From contig PHBK01000025.1 of assembly GCA_002840565.1 (NCBI GenBank), positions 1-59,013 on the forward strand: a stretch of DNA of 59,013 bases, written 5' to 3'. A program made the translations under genes and the position numbers. The notes beneath the pieces were generated by a model. It was not told the origin of the DNA. It saw only the letters and a program-made list of their open reading frames with translations, and did no database searches. Position 1 is the first letter of the stretch, and every line of letters starts with the position of its first letter. Below, one piece after another: positions 32,516 through 40,811 of the stretch. This stretch comes from Deltaproteobacteria bacterium HGW-Deltaproteobacteria-12 (GTDB lineage: Bacteria; Desulfobacterota; Syntrophia; Syntrophales; Smithellaceae).

Positions 32516-32690
32516 ATAACCTGAAGGTCACGCGTCAAGCGCTAACTTTGTTGGCAGGGAACCCCGGCGAATGAGACTGTGTCGCAATGTCATTGCGAAG
32601 GAATGAAGTGACTGAAGCAATCTCATAAGTGATGGTCTCGTAGAAAGTCCGTCACACCGGTTTTGTGACCTCGCGTGACCTTCAGGTTAT
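32516..32690. mobile_element. MITE-like element with 19-base terminal inverted repeats
   Basis: ATAACCTGAAGGTCACGCG at 32516-32534 is repeated in reverse complement at 32672-32690 without mismatch. The 137-base interior contains no open frame of note and includes one copy of the 58-base repeat. No clear target-site duplication is seen, although CAGGTTAT is tandemly repeated at the right edge. A related sequence start (TTCCAATTCC ... TTTGTTGG) appears again at the very end of the window. Confidence 0.6.
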
Positions 32691-33005
32691 CAGGTTATGA
32701 AAACCGGTGTCCAGTGCTTTGTAAGTCTTTGAAATATCTGGATTCCGGCTTTCGAGACTGTGTCGCAATGTCATTGCGAAGGAATGAAGTGACTGAAGCA
32801 ATCTCATAAGTATCTGAATACATGAGATTACCACGCCGCCTGAGAGGCGGCTCGTAATGACAGAAGTGGATTGTGACACAGTCTCTTTCGCCGGAATGAC
32901 GAATATGAGGCTTTTTCGACTTTTTACCAGGCCATCATAAGTAGCTGAACACATGAGATTACCACGCCGCCTGAGAGGCGGCTCGTAATGACAGAAGTGG
33001 ATCGC

Positions 33006-33177
33006 GACAAAGTCTCCTGCGCCGGGTTTTTCTCCGTGACGGAGGTGGACTAAGTAGTGCCAGGGTGTAACTTATGAATATTATGGCCGCTTCAAAAATA
33101 TCCACCCCCTTGATCCCCCGCCGGCGGGGGACAATACAAAGCACTGCAATCATCGTTTCTAATTATGACACAGTCTC
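33006..33177 (-). repeat. modular repeat element D, copy 2 (inverted)
   Basis: Same modules as at 26011-26211 and 52467-52714 but in the opposite direction. It begins at GACAAAGTCTC (33006-33016) and ends at GACACAGTCTC (33167-33177). The outer module with CCTCCGCTGGCGGAGG is missing, so this copy is shorter. Confidence 0.75.
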
Positions 33178-33329
33178 GAACGCCTTGGTCGTCGTCAGCT
33201 CCGCGACCGGCGTATGCCGGTTCCTCAATCACGCTTTGGCGTGACTTCCGTCGCCTCCTCCTAGCCGCCGTGTTATCATCATTGATTTGGAAATGGAACA
33301 ATCCGCCTTATCCGGCGGTGCCGCCCAGT

Positions 33330-33641
33330 TTACCTTTCTTTCCCGCGCTGTTTCTCGGGCGGATAGTCCAGTTGTTCACCGGTCCGAAGATTCTTGAAAA
33401 TGACCTTTTGCTCTTCAGAAGAAACTTTCATGGATACGGCATCGCCGTTTTCGGCCTTTTTCATGCCTGCGGCCTTCAGCTTGGCCGCTGCAACCACTTT
33501 CATGGTCGGGTAATCTATCCCGATATCCGGCAGGGCCATGAGGGCCAGGCCGGGCGCAGGCATCATAAACACGCAAAATCCCAGGATCGCGGCGCAGGCG
33601 AACGAACGGAAGATGATTTTGCTTTTGGAATATATTTTCAT
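33330..33641 (-). CDS. small exported protein of the pseudopilin operon
   Basis: 103 aa from the ATG at 33641 (ribosome-binding site GGGAGG). A signal-peptide-like start (SKSKIIFRSFACAAILGFCVFMMPAPGLA; basic then hydrophobic, quoted in parts) suggests export. The mature part is short, with AAKLKAAGMKKAENGDAVSMK and FKNLRTGEQLDYPPEK. No known family is recognised. It begins one base after the stop of the PilX-like gene and is therefore coupled to it. Confidence 0.65.
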   Translation of the reverse strand: MKIYSKSKIIFRSFACAAILGFCVFMMPAPGLALMALPDIGIDYPTMKVVAAAKLKAAGMKKAENGDAVSMKVSSEEQKVIFKNLRTGEQLDYPPEKQRGKER

Positions 33642-33642
33642 T

Positions 33643-35871
33643 TTAGTAACCTCCCAGAATCTGGATGTAAAAATCATCGAAAGCGACGGTGTGCGATGCA
33701 CTATCGAGGTCTCCCATCCCGACCAGGCCTATTTCCTTCCTGCTTTCCGGATATGATTCCAGAAGGAAATCAGAGGTGCGGATGGTGCAGCCGTCGGGCA
33801 ACAGATTAACCGGGGAAAACCCGGTACGGGGAGATGAATTAACCACCCAGGTTACCGTGTTATAGGGTGCTGTCGGAGAACTGCTCGTCATCGAGAAATA
33901 ATCATAGCTGGTCTGATTGTTGTACCAGTAGGCAAGCAAGCTGCCGCTCAAGCCAAAGTTGTTGGGTGGCCATGCAGGATTGATAACGGGCAGCGTCTGC
34001 CCCGGGTTGCCCACCTCCATCCAGGCCGAATAGTAACGCGCCCGCTGTTTGTTGGTGGCGACTGCATCCTTGACCCTGCTGTCGTTGGTGAAGGTGAAGT
34101 GGGAGGCGTCGCCGTAAAACACCTTGATGTCATTGTAGCGCGCAGTCACCCCTCCCGCCGTAACAAACTTGTCCTCCACGCGCACGCCGATGGTGGCGTT
34201 GTCGTTGACACGCCCGTCCGGCCAGACCTGATATCCCGTGACCTTCTGATCGGGATCGGCAGGGTTTCTCTCTCCCGTAAGCGGATTCTTATAACTGGCG
34301 GGACGTCCCAGCCTTGCATAAGCCAGCCAGTCCTTGGTGGGCACACCGGCTGCATTGACTTTCTGCTGCCACAGGACGATGAGCAGCCGCTGGTTTAAAG
34401 TGTTGCCCGGCGGTTTGATGTTGTTGGGTATCTGATCGGAGCTGCCGTGGTTGTCGTCTCGATAGATAATGTAAGTGACGCCGTACCCCTGGTAGTAACG
34501 ATAGGGATCATTGCCCGGGGGAGTCTGACCTTCAAAGAGGGGGTTTTCATGCCAGCGGAAGGCGATGCCCGTGCCGGCGGCGGGTTGATTGAGGTCCCAG
34601 CCGACCTTGACCTGGACATCGTAATTGAGCGTGTGGTACTGCAGCCAACTGGCCTGGAGGTTGGCGGCAATGGCATTGGAGATGGGCGCCACGTGCCAGC
34701 CGATATAGCGTCCGGCTTCCTCGGGATCTTCAAAATGATAACCCGTCTGGCCCAGATGCTGGAAGGCGGCCCAGTAGGCATGAGTGCCGCCGGTGGCAAT
34801 GTATCCGGCAACTACGACCCGGTCGCCGCTGCGCGACGTATCCAGGGCATCCAGATTGCCGGAAAATTGACTCGCCGAGGCGGGAAGCGCCGGCGGTGTG
34901 TAATTAGGCCCCGACGGCGGCGTCGCCGAGGTGGAACTGTAGAGGGTAAGAAAATCGGTGTATGATTTCTGCGCCTGAAACTGTTCCCCGGTCAGATCGA
35001 GACGGGCCGCCTGGGAGAATACCAGATAGCGGTTGGCCGGGATGATGGACGTGGTTGTGGCCTGGGTCCAGGTGATGTTTTCGAGCTGCACATAACCGCC
35101 CACCAGCCGTGCCGTTTGATAGGCATAAAGCCTTCCGGCCGTGGAATCCATGAAAGTGCCGTTTTTCTCCGGAATGGCGCTCAGGCTGTTGATGTTGAGC
35201 ACGAGCGGCGTCAATGAGGAACCCTTTGTTATGGTCTGGCTGGCGTTCGTCGTCGGCAAGGCGAGGTTGGCATAAGAGTAGACGCCGGCGGGAATGGTCA
35301 CGGCGGAGGCCAGGGTGTAAGTGACCGTCTTCGACCCGGGCGTCGCCCCGGCAACGCTGCTGATGGCCACGGCATTATTCGGCCCGACCTGCAGCCTCGC
35401 GACAGCACCCCCACCCGGCGCCGTCGGAATGGCATAGTTCAGAGGGAAACCGGAACTGGGCACGGTGGCCGAAACCGACGCCGAAGCTGCGCCGGTGCCG
35501 GCGGCAGTATTGCTCCAGAGAGGATAGACACGAGCCCGGTACCGGGAAATTCCGGGAAATACGCTGTACCAGATTCCGTTGACGCTGCCGTCGTCCATAT
35601 TGGTAAGCTTTGCCTCCGGGCCGACAGATCCCGGGTTTCGAACCTCGCTGATCGCGTACCTCATGCCGGATTCGGCCATATAACCCGCCCGGCGCACGGC
35701 GTTGGAAGAGAAAACACTGAGCACGGATGTGCCGAACAGCGAAACCATTCCGACCCCGAGGGCGGTAAAAATTACCATTACGACGATCAGAAAGACCAGG
35801 ACGCTGCCCCGCTGCTGCCGGTCAGTTTTCCGATAATTGGAACTTGGGGATAAAGAGCCTGTCTGTTTCAT
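33643..35871 (-). CDS. large PilX-like minor pilin/pseudopilin-associated protein
   Basis: 742 aa from the ATG at 35871, which follows AGGAGAGG; upstream codons belong to another frame of the neighbouring pilin gene. Residues 20-50 (RGSVLVFLIVVMVIFTALGVGMVSLFG) form a PilX-type N-terminal helix with the GSVL processing-like site. The following SNAVRRAGYMAESGMRYA is the usual PilX_N continuation. The remaining 650 residues are beta-rich with many Gly, Thr, Tyr and Trp, possibly a surface adhesin or lectin-like (LamG-like) domain. Its size exceeds ordinary minor pilins. Confidence 0.8.
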   Translation of the reverse strand: MKQTGSLSPSSNYRKTDRQQRGSVLVFLIVVMVIFTALGVGMVSLFGTSVLSVFSSNAVRRAGYMAESGMRYAISEVRNPGSVGPEAKLTNMDDGSVNGIWYSVFPGISRYRARVYPLWSNTAAGTGAASASVSATVPSSGFPLNYAIPTAPGGGAVARLQVGPNNAVAISSVAGATPGSKTVTYTLASAVTIPAGVYSYANLALPTTNASQTITKGSSLTPLVLNINSLSAIPEKNGTFMDSTAGRLYAYQTARLVGGYVQLENITWTQATTTSIIPANRYLVFSQAARLDLTGEQFQAQKSYTDFLTLYSSTSATPPSGPNYTPPALPASASQFSGNLDALDTSRSGDRVVVAGYIATGGTHAYWAAFQHLGQTGYHFEDPEEAGRYIGWHVAPISNAIAANLQASWLQYHTLNYDVQVKVGWDLNQPAAGTGIAFRWHENPLFEGQTPPGNDPYRYYQGYGVTYIIYRDDNHGSSDQIPNNIKPPGNTLNQRLLIVLWQQKVNAAGVPTKDWLAYARLGRPASYKNPLTGERNPADPDQKVTGYQVWPDGRVNDNATIGVRVEDKFVTAGGVTARYNDIKVFYGDASHFTFTNDSRVKDAVATNKQRARYYSAWMEVGNPGQTLPVINPAWPPNNFGLSGSLLAYWYNNQTSYDYFSMTSSSPTAPYNTVTWVVNSSPRTGFSPVNLLPDGCTIRTSDFLLESYPESRKEIGLVGMGDLDSASHTVAFDDFYIQILGGY

Positions 35872-35896
35872 ATTCGTGCCTCTCCTTGAATTAAAA

Positions 35897-36394
35897 TCAC
35901 GGGTGCTCAACCCTGGTTCTCGGGAAAATGCGGGTGTTGAAGGAGCTGGGGATGTAACCGGTGACGGTAAAGCCGATATCGATGAAGGCCAGATCATCGG
36001 CGGCCACGTTATAGACATTGTTATAAGTCGCGTTCATCTGGAATGCCGAAACGCCGTCAATCAGGACGTTGTCGATCAGGACACTGTTGGTCAGTGTGGA
36101 AAGATAGATATTGGTTCCGACGAATTTAAGGGTTTTGTTTGCCCCGGCCGAGTTGGCGAAGGTGATCGTAGAGTTGTCGGTAAGTGAGGAAATCGAACTT
36201 ACACTCTTGAGTTCGAAGCTCATCCTGTCCAGGGCCAGCTGCGCCTTCAGCGCCGTTTCCGAATTATTTTTGACCAAGAAGTATCCTTCAAAAAAAGTGT
36301 TCATGAACAAGCCGACAAAAATGCTCAGAATTCCGGCCAGCACCAGCGCCACAATTATTTCAATTAAAGTAAAACCGCTTTCCCGTTTTAGCAT
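35897..36394 (-). CDS. type IV pilin-like/pseudopilin protein (PilW or GspJ type)
   Basis: 165 aa from the ATG at 36394 (ribosome-binding site GAGGAG). The prepilin processing site is ESGFTLIEIIVALVLAG, with Glu at +5 and a long hydrophobic N-terminal helix. The C-terminal part is a small beta-rich domain (NSVLIDNVLIDGVSAFQMN). It stands between a second pseudopilin and the PilX-like gene. The protein would be cleaved by a PilD-type peptidase not encoded here. Confidence 0.88.
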   Translation of the reverse strand: MLKRESGFTLIEIIVALVLAGILSIFVGLFMNTFFEGYFLVKNNSETALKAQLALDRMSFELKSVSSISSLTDNSTITFANSAGANKTLKFVGTNIYLSTLTNSVLIDNVLIDGVSAFQMNATYNNVYNVAADDLAFIDIGFTVTGYIPSSFNTRIFPRTRVEHP

Positions 36395-36402
36395 ATCGCT
36401 CC

Positions 36403-36876
36403 TCAAAAATAAGTAGTCGGATCGCCGCTTGTGGTCCGCTGCGCGGTAAGGATGCTGGTCACCGTGTGTCCGCCGGCCCCAACCGTCACCTTGAGATTGG
36501 TGCTCGTGGCGCCGCCGGAAAGCACCGTTTCGTTGCCGGCGGCATCGTAAGTGACATAATTCCGAGTCAGGGTCACGCCGGCGGGCATGTTGTAGATCCC
36601 CGCAGTATAATCCCGGGCCATGATGTTGGCCAGCGCCGTTGTATAGGTTGCCGGCGTGTTCATCTCCTGCACGTAATCGGCGATAATCCGCTCCATCCAC
36701 ATCTCCGCCATTCCCTCATGGCGCGCTATATGAACCGGGTCGCTGCTCTGGGTCAGTTGCGTTCCCATATATGTGAGAAAAACAACACCGATGACCGCAG
36801 CAAAGACTATGGACAGGATAATTTCAATCAGTGTGAAGCCTGCCTGCCGGCTATTTTTTAAGCGGAAATATTTCAT
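36403..36876 (-). CDS. type IV pilin-like/pseudopilin protein
   Basis: 157 aa with the class III signal QAGFTLIEIILSIVFAAVIG. The head domain has the stretch VHIARHEGMAEMWMERIIADYVQEM, typical of minor pseudopilins of PilV/GspI style. It overlaps the next upstream pilin gene by 4 bases and lies 8 bases before the next one. Function is likely in initiating or tipping a pilus or secretion pseudopilus. Confidence 0.87.
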   Translation of the reverse strand: MKYFRLKNSRQAGFTLIEIILSIVFAAVIGVVFLTYMGTQLTQSSDPVHIARHEGMAEMWMERIIADYVQEMNTPATYTTALANIMARDYTAGIYNMPAGVTLTRNYVTYDAAGNETVLSGGATSTNLKVTVGAGGHTVTSILTAQRTTSGDPTTYF

Positions 36877-37388
36877 GGGATAAATCCTGTTTCGGGAGTT
36901 ATAATTATGGTTGACCCGATGCCGGCCGGCACCGAATTCAGCGCAATCGTTAAAGCGGTTAAAACCGGCGCATTGGTGGCCGCATCCGTATAGGCTGTGT
37001 AGGGCTTACCGGCGGCGTCAAAAAATACAGTAAAGGCACCCAGAGTGATTTTTTTAGCAGCCAGCGACACTTTTACATTTTCTTCGCTCGGCAGAGTAAC
37101 CTGATTGGCCGTCGCATCCGGGTTGGTGGATCGAAACAGCCAGTAATCAGTGCCGTCGCATTTAATCCCCCACACATCACCCCGCTTCATTGCCGCCGAC
37201 TGAGCGTAACGGATATGATTCTTGACGACGGTATCCTGGACGGCTCTGTCCATATCCGCGGTGCCGATCAATCCGGAGATGACGACAAATGCGGTAATCC
37301 CGAGAACGACCAGAACGGCAATAATCTCGATCAGGGAAAATCCCCTTTGGTCTGAAGCTTTCCAGCTGTTTTTTACGATGCTGACCAT
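36873..37388 (-). CDS. type IV pilin-like/pseudopilin protein (GspH/FimT type)
   Basis: 171 aa with the prepilin motif QRGFSLIEIIAVLVVLGITA. The continuation VKNHIRYAQSAAMKRGDVWGIKCDG and the beta-rich C-terminal domain fit GspH/FimT-like minor pilins. It overlaps the membrane protein gene upstream by 16 bases and the next pilin by 4, so the operon is tightly packed. Confidence 0.88.
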   Translation of the reverse strand: MVSIVKNSWKASDQRGFSLIEIIAVLVVLGITAFVVISGLIGTADMDRAVQDTVVKNHIRYAQSAAMKRGDVWGIKCDGTDYWLFRSTNPDATANQVTLPSEENVKVSLAAKKITLGAFTVFFDAAGKPYTAYTDAATNAPVLTALTIALNSVPAGIGSTIIITPETGFIP

Positions 37389-37984
37389 TTGGTTGTCCTT
37401 TTTTTCATATTTGCCGGAGAGAATTTTCTCTGCAGCAGCAGGGCCAGATAACCGCCGACGACCAGGCAGGTTGCCGTCAGGCCCCAGAAAGGAAGCAGGA
37501 ACAGCTGCTTGCCGAATTTCAACAGCGGCAAGGCCGCGTTAATGAGAATGATTTCCAGATAGATGAAAACGGCGATCCTCGCGGCCTTTAATCCCGCCGC
37601 GGGCCTGCGCCAGAGCAGCAGGCCGATAACAATAAGCCAGATCGCGAGAAAAAAAGCTATGCCCGGTTGAATTCTCATCCAGGCAGAACCGGTAACATTG
37701 CCGTAAATATCCCTCATGCCCAGAAAAAGCACTAAAGCCAGGGTCATGTGGGCCAATCCGGCCATGATGAAATAGAGAAAACTCTGTTCTGCCGCGAGAT
37801 TCTTTGCATCCCCAACAGGATTCAGGCCGATCAGCCTTGGTTTGGTCAGGAAATCACGGAGGTAGTAAAAAGGATTGCGCTGCCGACCGGTGATCCTTTG
37901 CATTACCTGCAAAGTAAGGTTTTCCGGCGGCTGAACAACCGGCAGCTTGCTGATCTTCTCGGTTATTTCCTGATATTCTTCCAT
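37373..37984 (-). CDS. four-span membrane protein, possible anti-sigma factor
   Basis: 203 aa. The N-terminal 60 residues are cytoplasmic (EYQEITEKISKLPVVQPPENLTLQVMQRI), followed by four membrane segments (about 70-94, 106-127, 136-156, 164-188). Its position 48 bases after an ECF sigma gene, and the N-terminal 'PPENLxxxVMxRI' pattern common in membrane anti-sigma proteins, make that role likely. No zinc-binding HxxxCxxC motif is seen, so it is not of the ZAS class. Confidence 0.65.
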   Translation of the reverse strand: MEEYQEITEKISKLPVVQPPENLTLQVMQRITGRQRNPFYYLRDFLTKPRLIGLNPVGDAKNLAAEQSFLYFIMAGLAHMTLALVLFLGMRDIYGNVTGSAWMRIQPGIAFFLAIWLIVIGLLLWRRPAAGLKAARIAVFIYLEIILINAALPLLKFGKQLFLLPFWGLTATCLVVGGYLALLLQRKFSPANMKKRTTKWSAS

Positions 37985-38032
37985 AAACTTCTCCCGGTTT
38001 CTGATTAATATACAGCCGCCGACCGGGAAAAG

Positions 38033-38590
38033 TCACATCGGATCTTCCGTCATCAATCCCTTTAAACGCTCCAGACCGCGGTAAATTCTCATTTTAACGG
38101 CGCTGAGCGACTTTCCGGTAATTTCGGCAATCTCTTCAAAAGACAAATCCTGCGCATATTTCATGATCAGCAATGCCCTTAATTCGGAATCCAGGGCGGA
38201 CAAAGCAAAATCTATTTTCCCGGATTCCTGGACGGCAATTATCTGCGCCTCGGGAGATTTCCCTTCATTTTCAGTATCTTGATGGTTTTCCGTCTGCCCA
38301 AATACCCGGCCGCTTTTATTCTTTTTCAAATGATTGCGAATGCAATTCAGGGAAATTGTATACAGCCAGCTGAAAAATTTCCTTTGCCGGTCAAACCGCC
38401 AGAGATTGTTATAGGCTTTGATGAATGCTTCCTGGGTAAGATCATCGGCGTCCGAATAATTCCCGGTCATCCGGAAAGCCAGATTATAGATGGGTACTTT
38501 ATAGTCATCAACGAGCAGGGCGTAAGCCTGTCTGTCTCCATTTAATATCCGGGCAATAATCTCCGTTTCCGTCTGCTGATCCATCGTCAT
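38033..38590 (-). CDS. ECF-type RNA polymerase sigma factor
   Basis: About 185 aa. Region 2 is YKVPIYNLAFRMTGNYSDADDLTQEAFIKAY and region 4 is FEEIAEITGKSLSAVKMRIYRGLERLKGL (quoted in part). The ATG at 38590 (ribosome-binding site ACAGGA) is preferred over a TTG two codons earlier. It is first in the minus-strand operon with the membrane protein and the pseudopilin genes, which it probably controls along with its own promoter. Confidence 0.9.
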   Translation of the reverse strand: MTMDQQTETEIIARILNGDRQAYALLVDDYKVPIYNLAFRMTGNYSDADDLTQEAFIKAYNNLWRFDRQRKFFSWLYTISLNCIRNHLKKNKSGRVFGQTENHQDTENEGKSPEAQIIAVQESGKIDFALSALDSELRALLIMKYAQDLSFEEIAEITGKSLSAVKMRIYRGLERLKGLMTEDPM

Positions 38591-38782
38591 TGCCAAATCC
38601 TGTAGACCGGGGCGGGAAATTTACTGGGACCGGCGGTTGTTTTCCGCCGCCGCTTTTCGGTCTGTTTATGCTATTATCTTCATCGAAGAATATCAAGTAA
38701 ATTCAAATATTATGATAAAATATTTTGGACAAATAAAAATAAAAATAGTAAGTCTAAGCAAATTTAATTTGGGGTTGCGTTC

Positions 38783-39883
38783 ATGCTAGGAAACAAGACC
38801 GTTGCTGTTGTGGTCCCCGCTTATAACGAAGAAAAACAGATTCGCCGGGTTGTGGAAACAATACCCGACTTTGTTGACCGGATAGTTATCGTCAACGATT
38901 GCTCCACCGATAAAACGGCCGCCATAGTTGCGGAATATATCAACAAGAATAATCTTCCGCCGGCCATAGGGAAAACGGACACTTCCTCAGATCAGGAAAA
39001 TAAATATAACCGCGCTGATAATTTATTAAAGGCACTTAAGCAGGCTGATATCGATTACTTCATAGCCTCGCAAATCGTTAATACCGACCCTGCGACTGAC
39101 CGGGTCATTCTCATCAACAATTTAATGAATGGCGGTGTGGGCTCAGCTATTGCCCGCGGTTATAAGTGGTGCCGGGACAACAATATTGATTGTACGGCGG
39201 TCATGGCGGGAGACGGCCAGATGGACCCGGCGGAGCTTGCCTCCATCTGCCGGCCGGTAATTGAAGAAGATATTGATTATGTCAAAGGCAACCGGCTCAT
39301 TCACGGCAGCGCCCGTCTGATCATTCCCAAAACCCGTTTTTTCGGCAATTCCGTTTTATCCATTTTAACCAAAATAGCTTCCGGCTACTGGCATGTTTCC
39401 GATACGCAAACAGGTTATACAGCCATCTCTCTTAACGCCTTAAACGCTATTGCACTGCACGATATTTATAAAAGGTATGGTATGCCCAACGATATGCTGG
39501 TTAAACTCAATATTGCCTTCTGCACACTCAAGGAAGTCAAAATCAAGCCTGTTTACAATATCGGGGAAATTTCCAAGATGAAGGTAACCCGCGTGATTCC
39601 CAGAATTTCCTGGTTGCTGTTTAAATCGTTTTTCCAAAGATTATGGGTTAAATACCTGTTTCGCGATTTTCATCCCTTGTTTTTACTTTATCACTTTTCT
39701 TTTATTCTTGGTCTTTGTTCCATACCTTATGTTGTTAAAATTATTTCCCTGGTTTGGGCGGGAGAAGCTGTTTCTCCGGTGACGATGCTGGCTTTCTTTT
39801 TTCTCTTTACCGGCAGTTTCCAATCCCTTTTATTCGCCATGTGGATGGATATTCAGGATAATGAAAGGCTGTACAAGTCATGA
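38783..39883 (+). CDS. glycosyltransferase family 2 with two C-terminal membrane segments
   Basis: 366 aa DPM1/GtrB-like enzyme. VVVPAYNEEKQI and IVIVNDCSTDKT start the GT-A fold. MAGDGQMDP holds the acidic metal site (in place of DADLQHP). An insertion of about 55 residues (65-115) sits between the first two strands of the fold and includes a charged stretch (DTSSDQENKYNRADNLLKAL). Two hydrophobic segments follow at about 297-318 and 330-350. It probably transfers a sugar to a polyprenyl-phosphate carrier. It starts a plus-strand series, divergent from the sigma operon. Confidence 0.83.
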   Translation: MLGNKTVAVVVPAYNEEKQIRRVVETIPDFVDRIVIVNDCSTDKTAAIVAEYINKNNLPPAIGKTDTSSDQENKYNRADNLLKALKQADIDYFIASQIVNTDPATDRVILINNLMNGGVGSAIARGYKWCRDNNIDCTAVMAGDGQMDPAELASICRPVIEEDIDYVKGNRLIHGSARLIIPKTRFFGNSVLSILTKIASGYWHVSDTQTGYTAISLNALNAIALHDIYKRYGMPNDMLVKLNIAFCTLKEVKIKPVYNIGEISKMKVTRVIPRISWLLFKSFFQRLWVKYLFRDFHPLFLLYHFSFILGLCSIPYVVKIISLVWAGEAVSPVTMLAFFFLFTGSFQSLLFAMWMDIQDNERLYKS

Positions 39884-39890
39884 ATACTAA

Positions 39891-39919
39891 TTGACATGAA
39901 ATTAATATAAGCATATGGT
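39891..39919 (+). promoter_or_regulatory. sigma-70-type promoter for the UPF0175/PIN module
   Basis: TTGACA and TATGGT with a 17-base spacer in an AT-rich 170-base gap after the GT2 gene. It would drive the antitoxin-toxin pair and, because the toxin gene overlaps the oxidoreductase fusion gene, the following sugar genes too. Confidence 0.5.
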
Positions 39920-40059
39920 TTTAATCAAAATAATTTACATTTTAGAAATTGAATAAAATAGACTAAGATAAGATATCCGCATTATAACTCGCGATAATCA
40001 CTTCCTTCAGGTCAGTATGGAATTAGAAATTGAACCCTAATTAAGAGAGGAGAATGACT

Positions 40060-40308
40060 ATGTTAAGAACCATGATAGTTGAATATCCTGAAGCTTTACC
40101 AGCTGTAGCAAACCAAAGTCCTGAACTATTTGAAATTGAAGCCCGTAAAGCCATGGCTGTTAAATTATATGAACTTGGAAGACTAAGCTCCGGTCAGGCG
40201 GCTCAACTTGCTGGTATTGGCAGAGTGGAGTTTTTATTAACCTGCAAAAACATGGGAGTTGCTTCAGTAGTATGGGACGATAACGAACTTTTAAAAGAAT
40301 TTCAATAA
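40060..40308 (+). CDS. UPF0175-family antitoxin
   Basis: About 82 aa. FEIEARKAMAVKLYELGRLSSGQAAQLAGIGRVEFL is the UPF0175 core with an HTH-like turn (quoted in part). The ATG at 40060 is favoured over one six bases earlier because GGAG then lies seven bases upstream. It precedes the DUF3368/PIN gene by 11 bases, the standard arrangement for this toxin-antitoxin-like pair. Confidence 0.87.
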   Translation: MLRTMIVEYPEALPAVANQSPELFEIEARKAMAVKLYELGRLSSGQAAQLAGIGRVEFLLTCKNMGVASVVWDDNELLKEFQ

Positions 40309-40319
40309 AGGAGATTATG

Positions 40320-40811
40320 ATGCCTGCAATCGTCTGCAATACCGGACCGATAATTGCGCTGTCCGCAATTCGCAAGCTGAACATACTTAAAAACCTATAT
40401 GACACTGTTTATTTGCCCAGTGCAGTATATAATGAAATCGTAACCGGTGAAGAACATCTAAGGGAATTTTATCAATTTCGTGATATTGATTGGTTTAATA
40501 TTTTAGAACTTCAACAACCGATGGACCCTTTGCTTTCCACTGTTTTGGACATTGGTGAAGCTTCAGTTATTCAACTATCCCGAGAAATAGGTGTCATGAA
40601 AATATTGATGGATGAACGAAAGGGAAGGAAAATTGCCAGAGAAATTTACGGTTTAACTGTAATAGGGACAGCAAGAATTCTGGTTGATGCAAAAAAAGCA
40701 AACCTCATCAGTAGTGTAAAAGACTTAATGTATGAGATGATGGATAATGGTTATTGGATACACGACAACATAATACAAGCAGCATTAAAAGAGGTAAATG
40801 AAAAAGACTGA
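40320..40811 (+). CDS. DUF3368 PIN-domain toxin
   Basis: 163 aa. [19 protein letters not shown] is the DUF3368 N-terminus, where the first acidic residue of PIN enzymes is replaced by the N-T pair typical of this subfamily. [11 protein letters not shown] and [23 protein letters not shown] supply the later acidic residues. The ATG at 40320 has AAGGAG at better spacing than the ATG at 40317. Its end overlaps the oxidoreductase fusion gene by 14 bases. Confidence 0.87.
   Translation: MPAIVCNTGPIIALSAIRKLNILKNLYDTVYLPSAVYNEIVTGEEHLREFYQFRDIDWFNILELQQPMDPLLSTVLDIGEASVIQLSREIGVMKILMDERKGRKIAREIYGLTVIGTARILVDAKKANLISSVKDLMYEMMDNGYWIHDNIIQAALKEVNEKD

Larger units (their letters stand above)
32504..33329. 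repeat. 826-base intergenic mosaic of MITE-like and palindromic repeats
   Basis: No gene is supported here. In order: a 175-base unit with 19-base perfect terminal inverted repeats (32516-32690); a 58-base repeat in two copies (32573-32630 and 32754-32811); a 50-base repeat with the palindrome GCCGCCTGAGAGGCGGC in two copies (32821-32870 and 32952-33001); a unit bounded by GAGACTGTGTC and GACACAGTCTC (32754-32885); and an inverted, 5'-truncated copy of the large repeat D (33006-33177). Open frames in this stretch follow the repeats and are not genes. Confidence 0.85.

Noticed and set aside
33165..33809. 214-codon plus-strand frame
   Set aside because: Starts in repeat element D and runs antisense to the small exported protein and the PilX-like gene.
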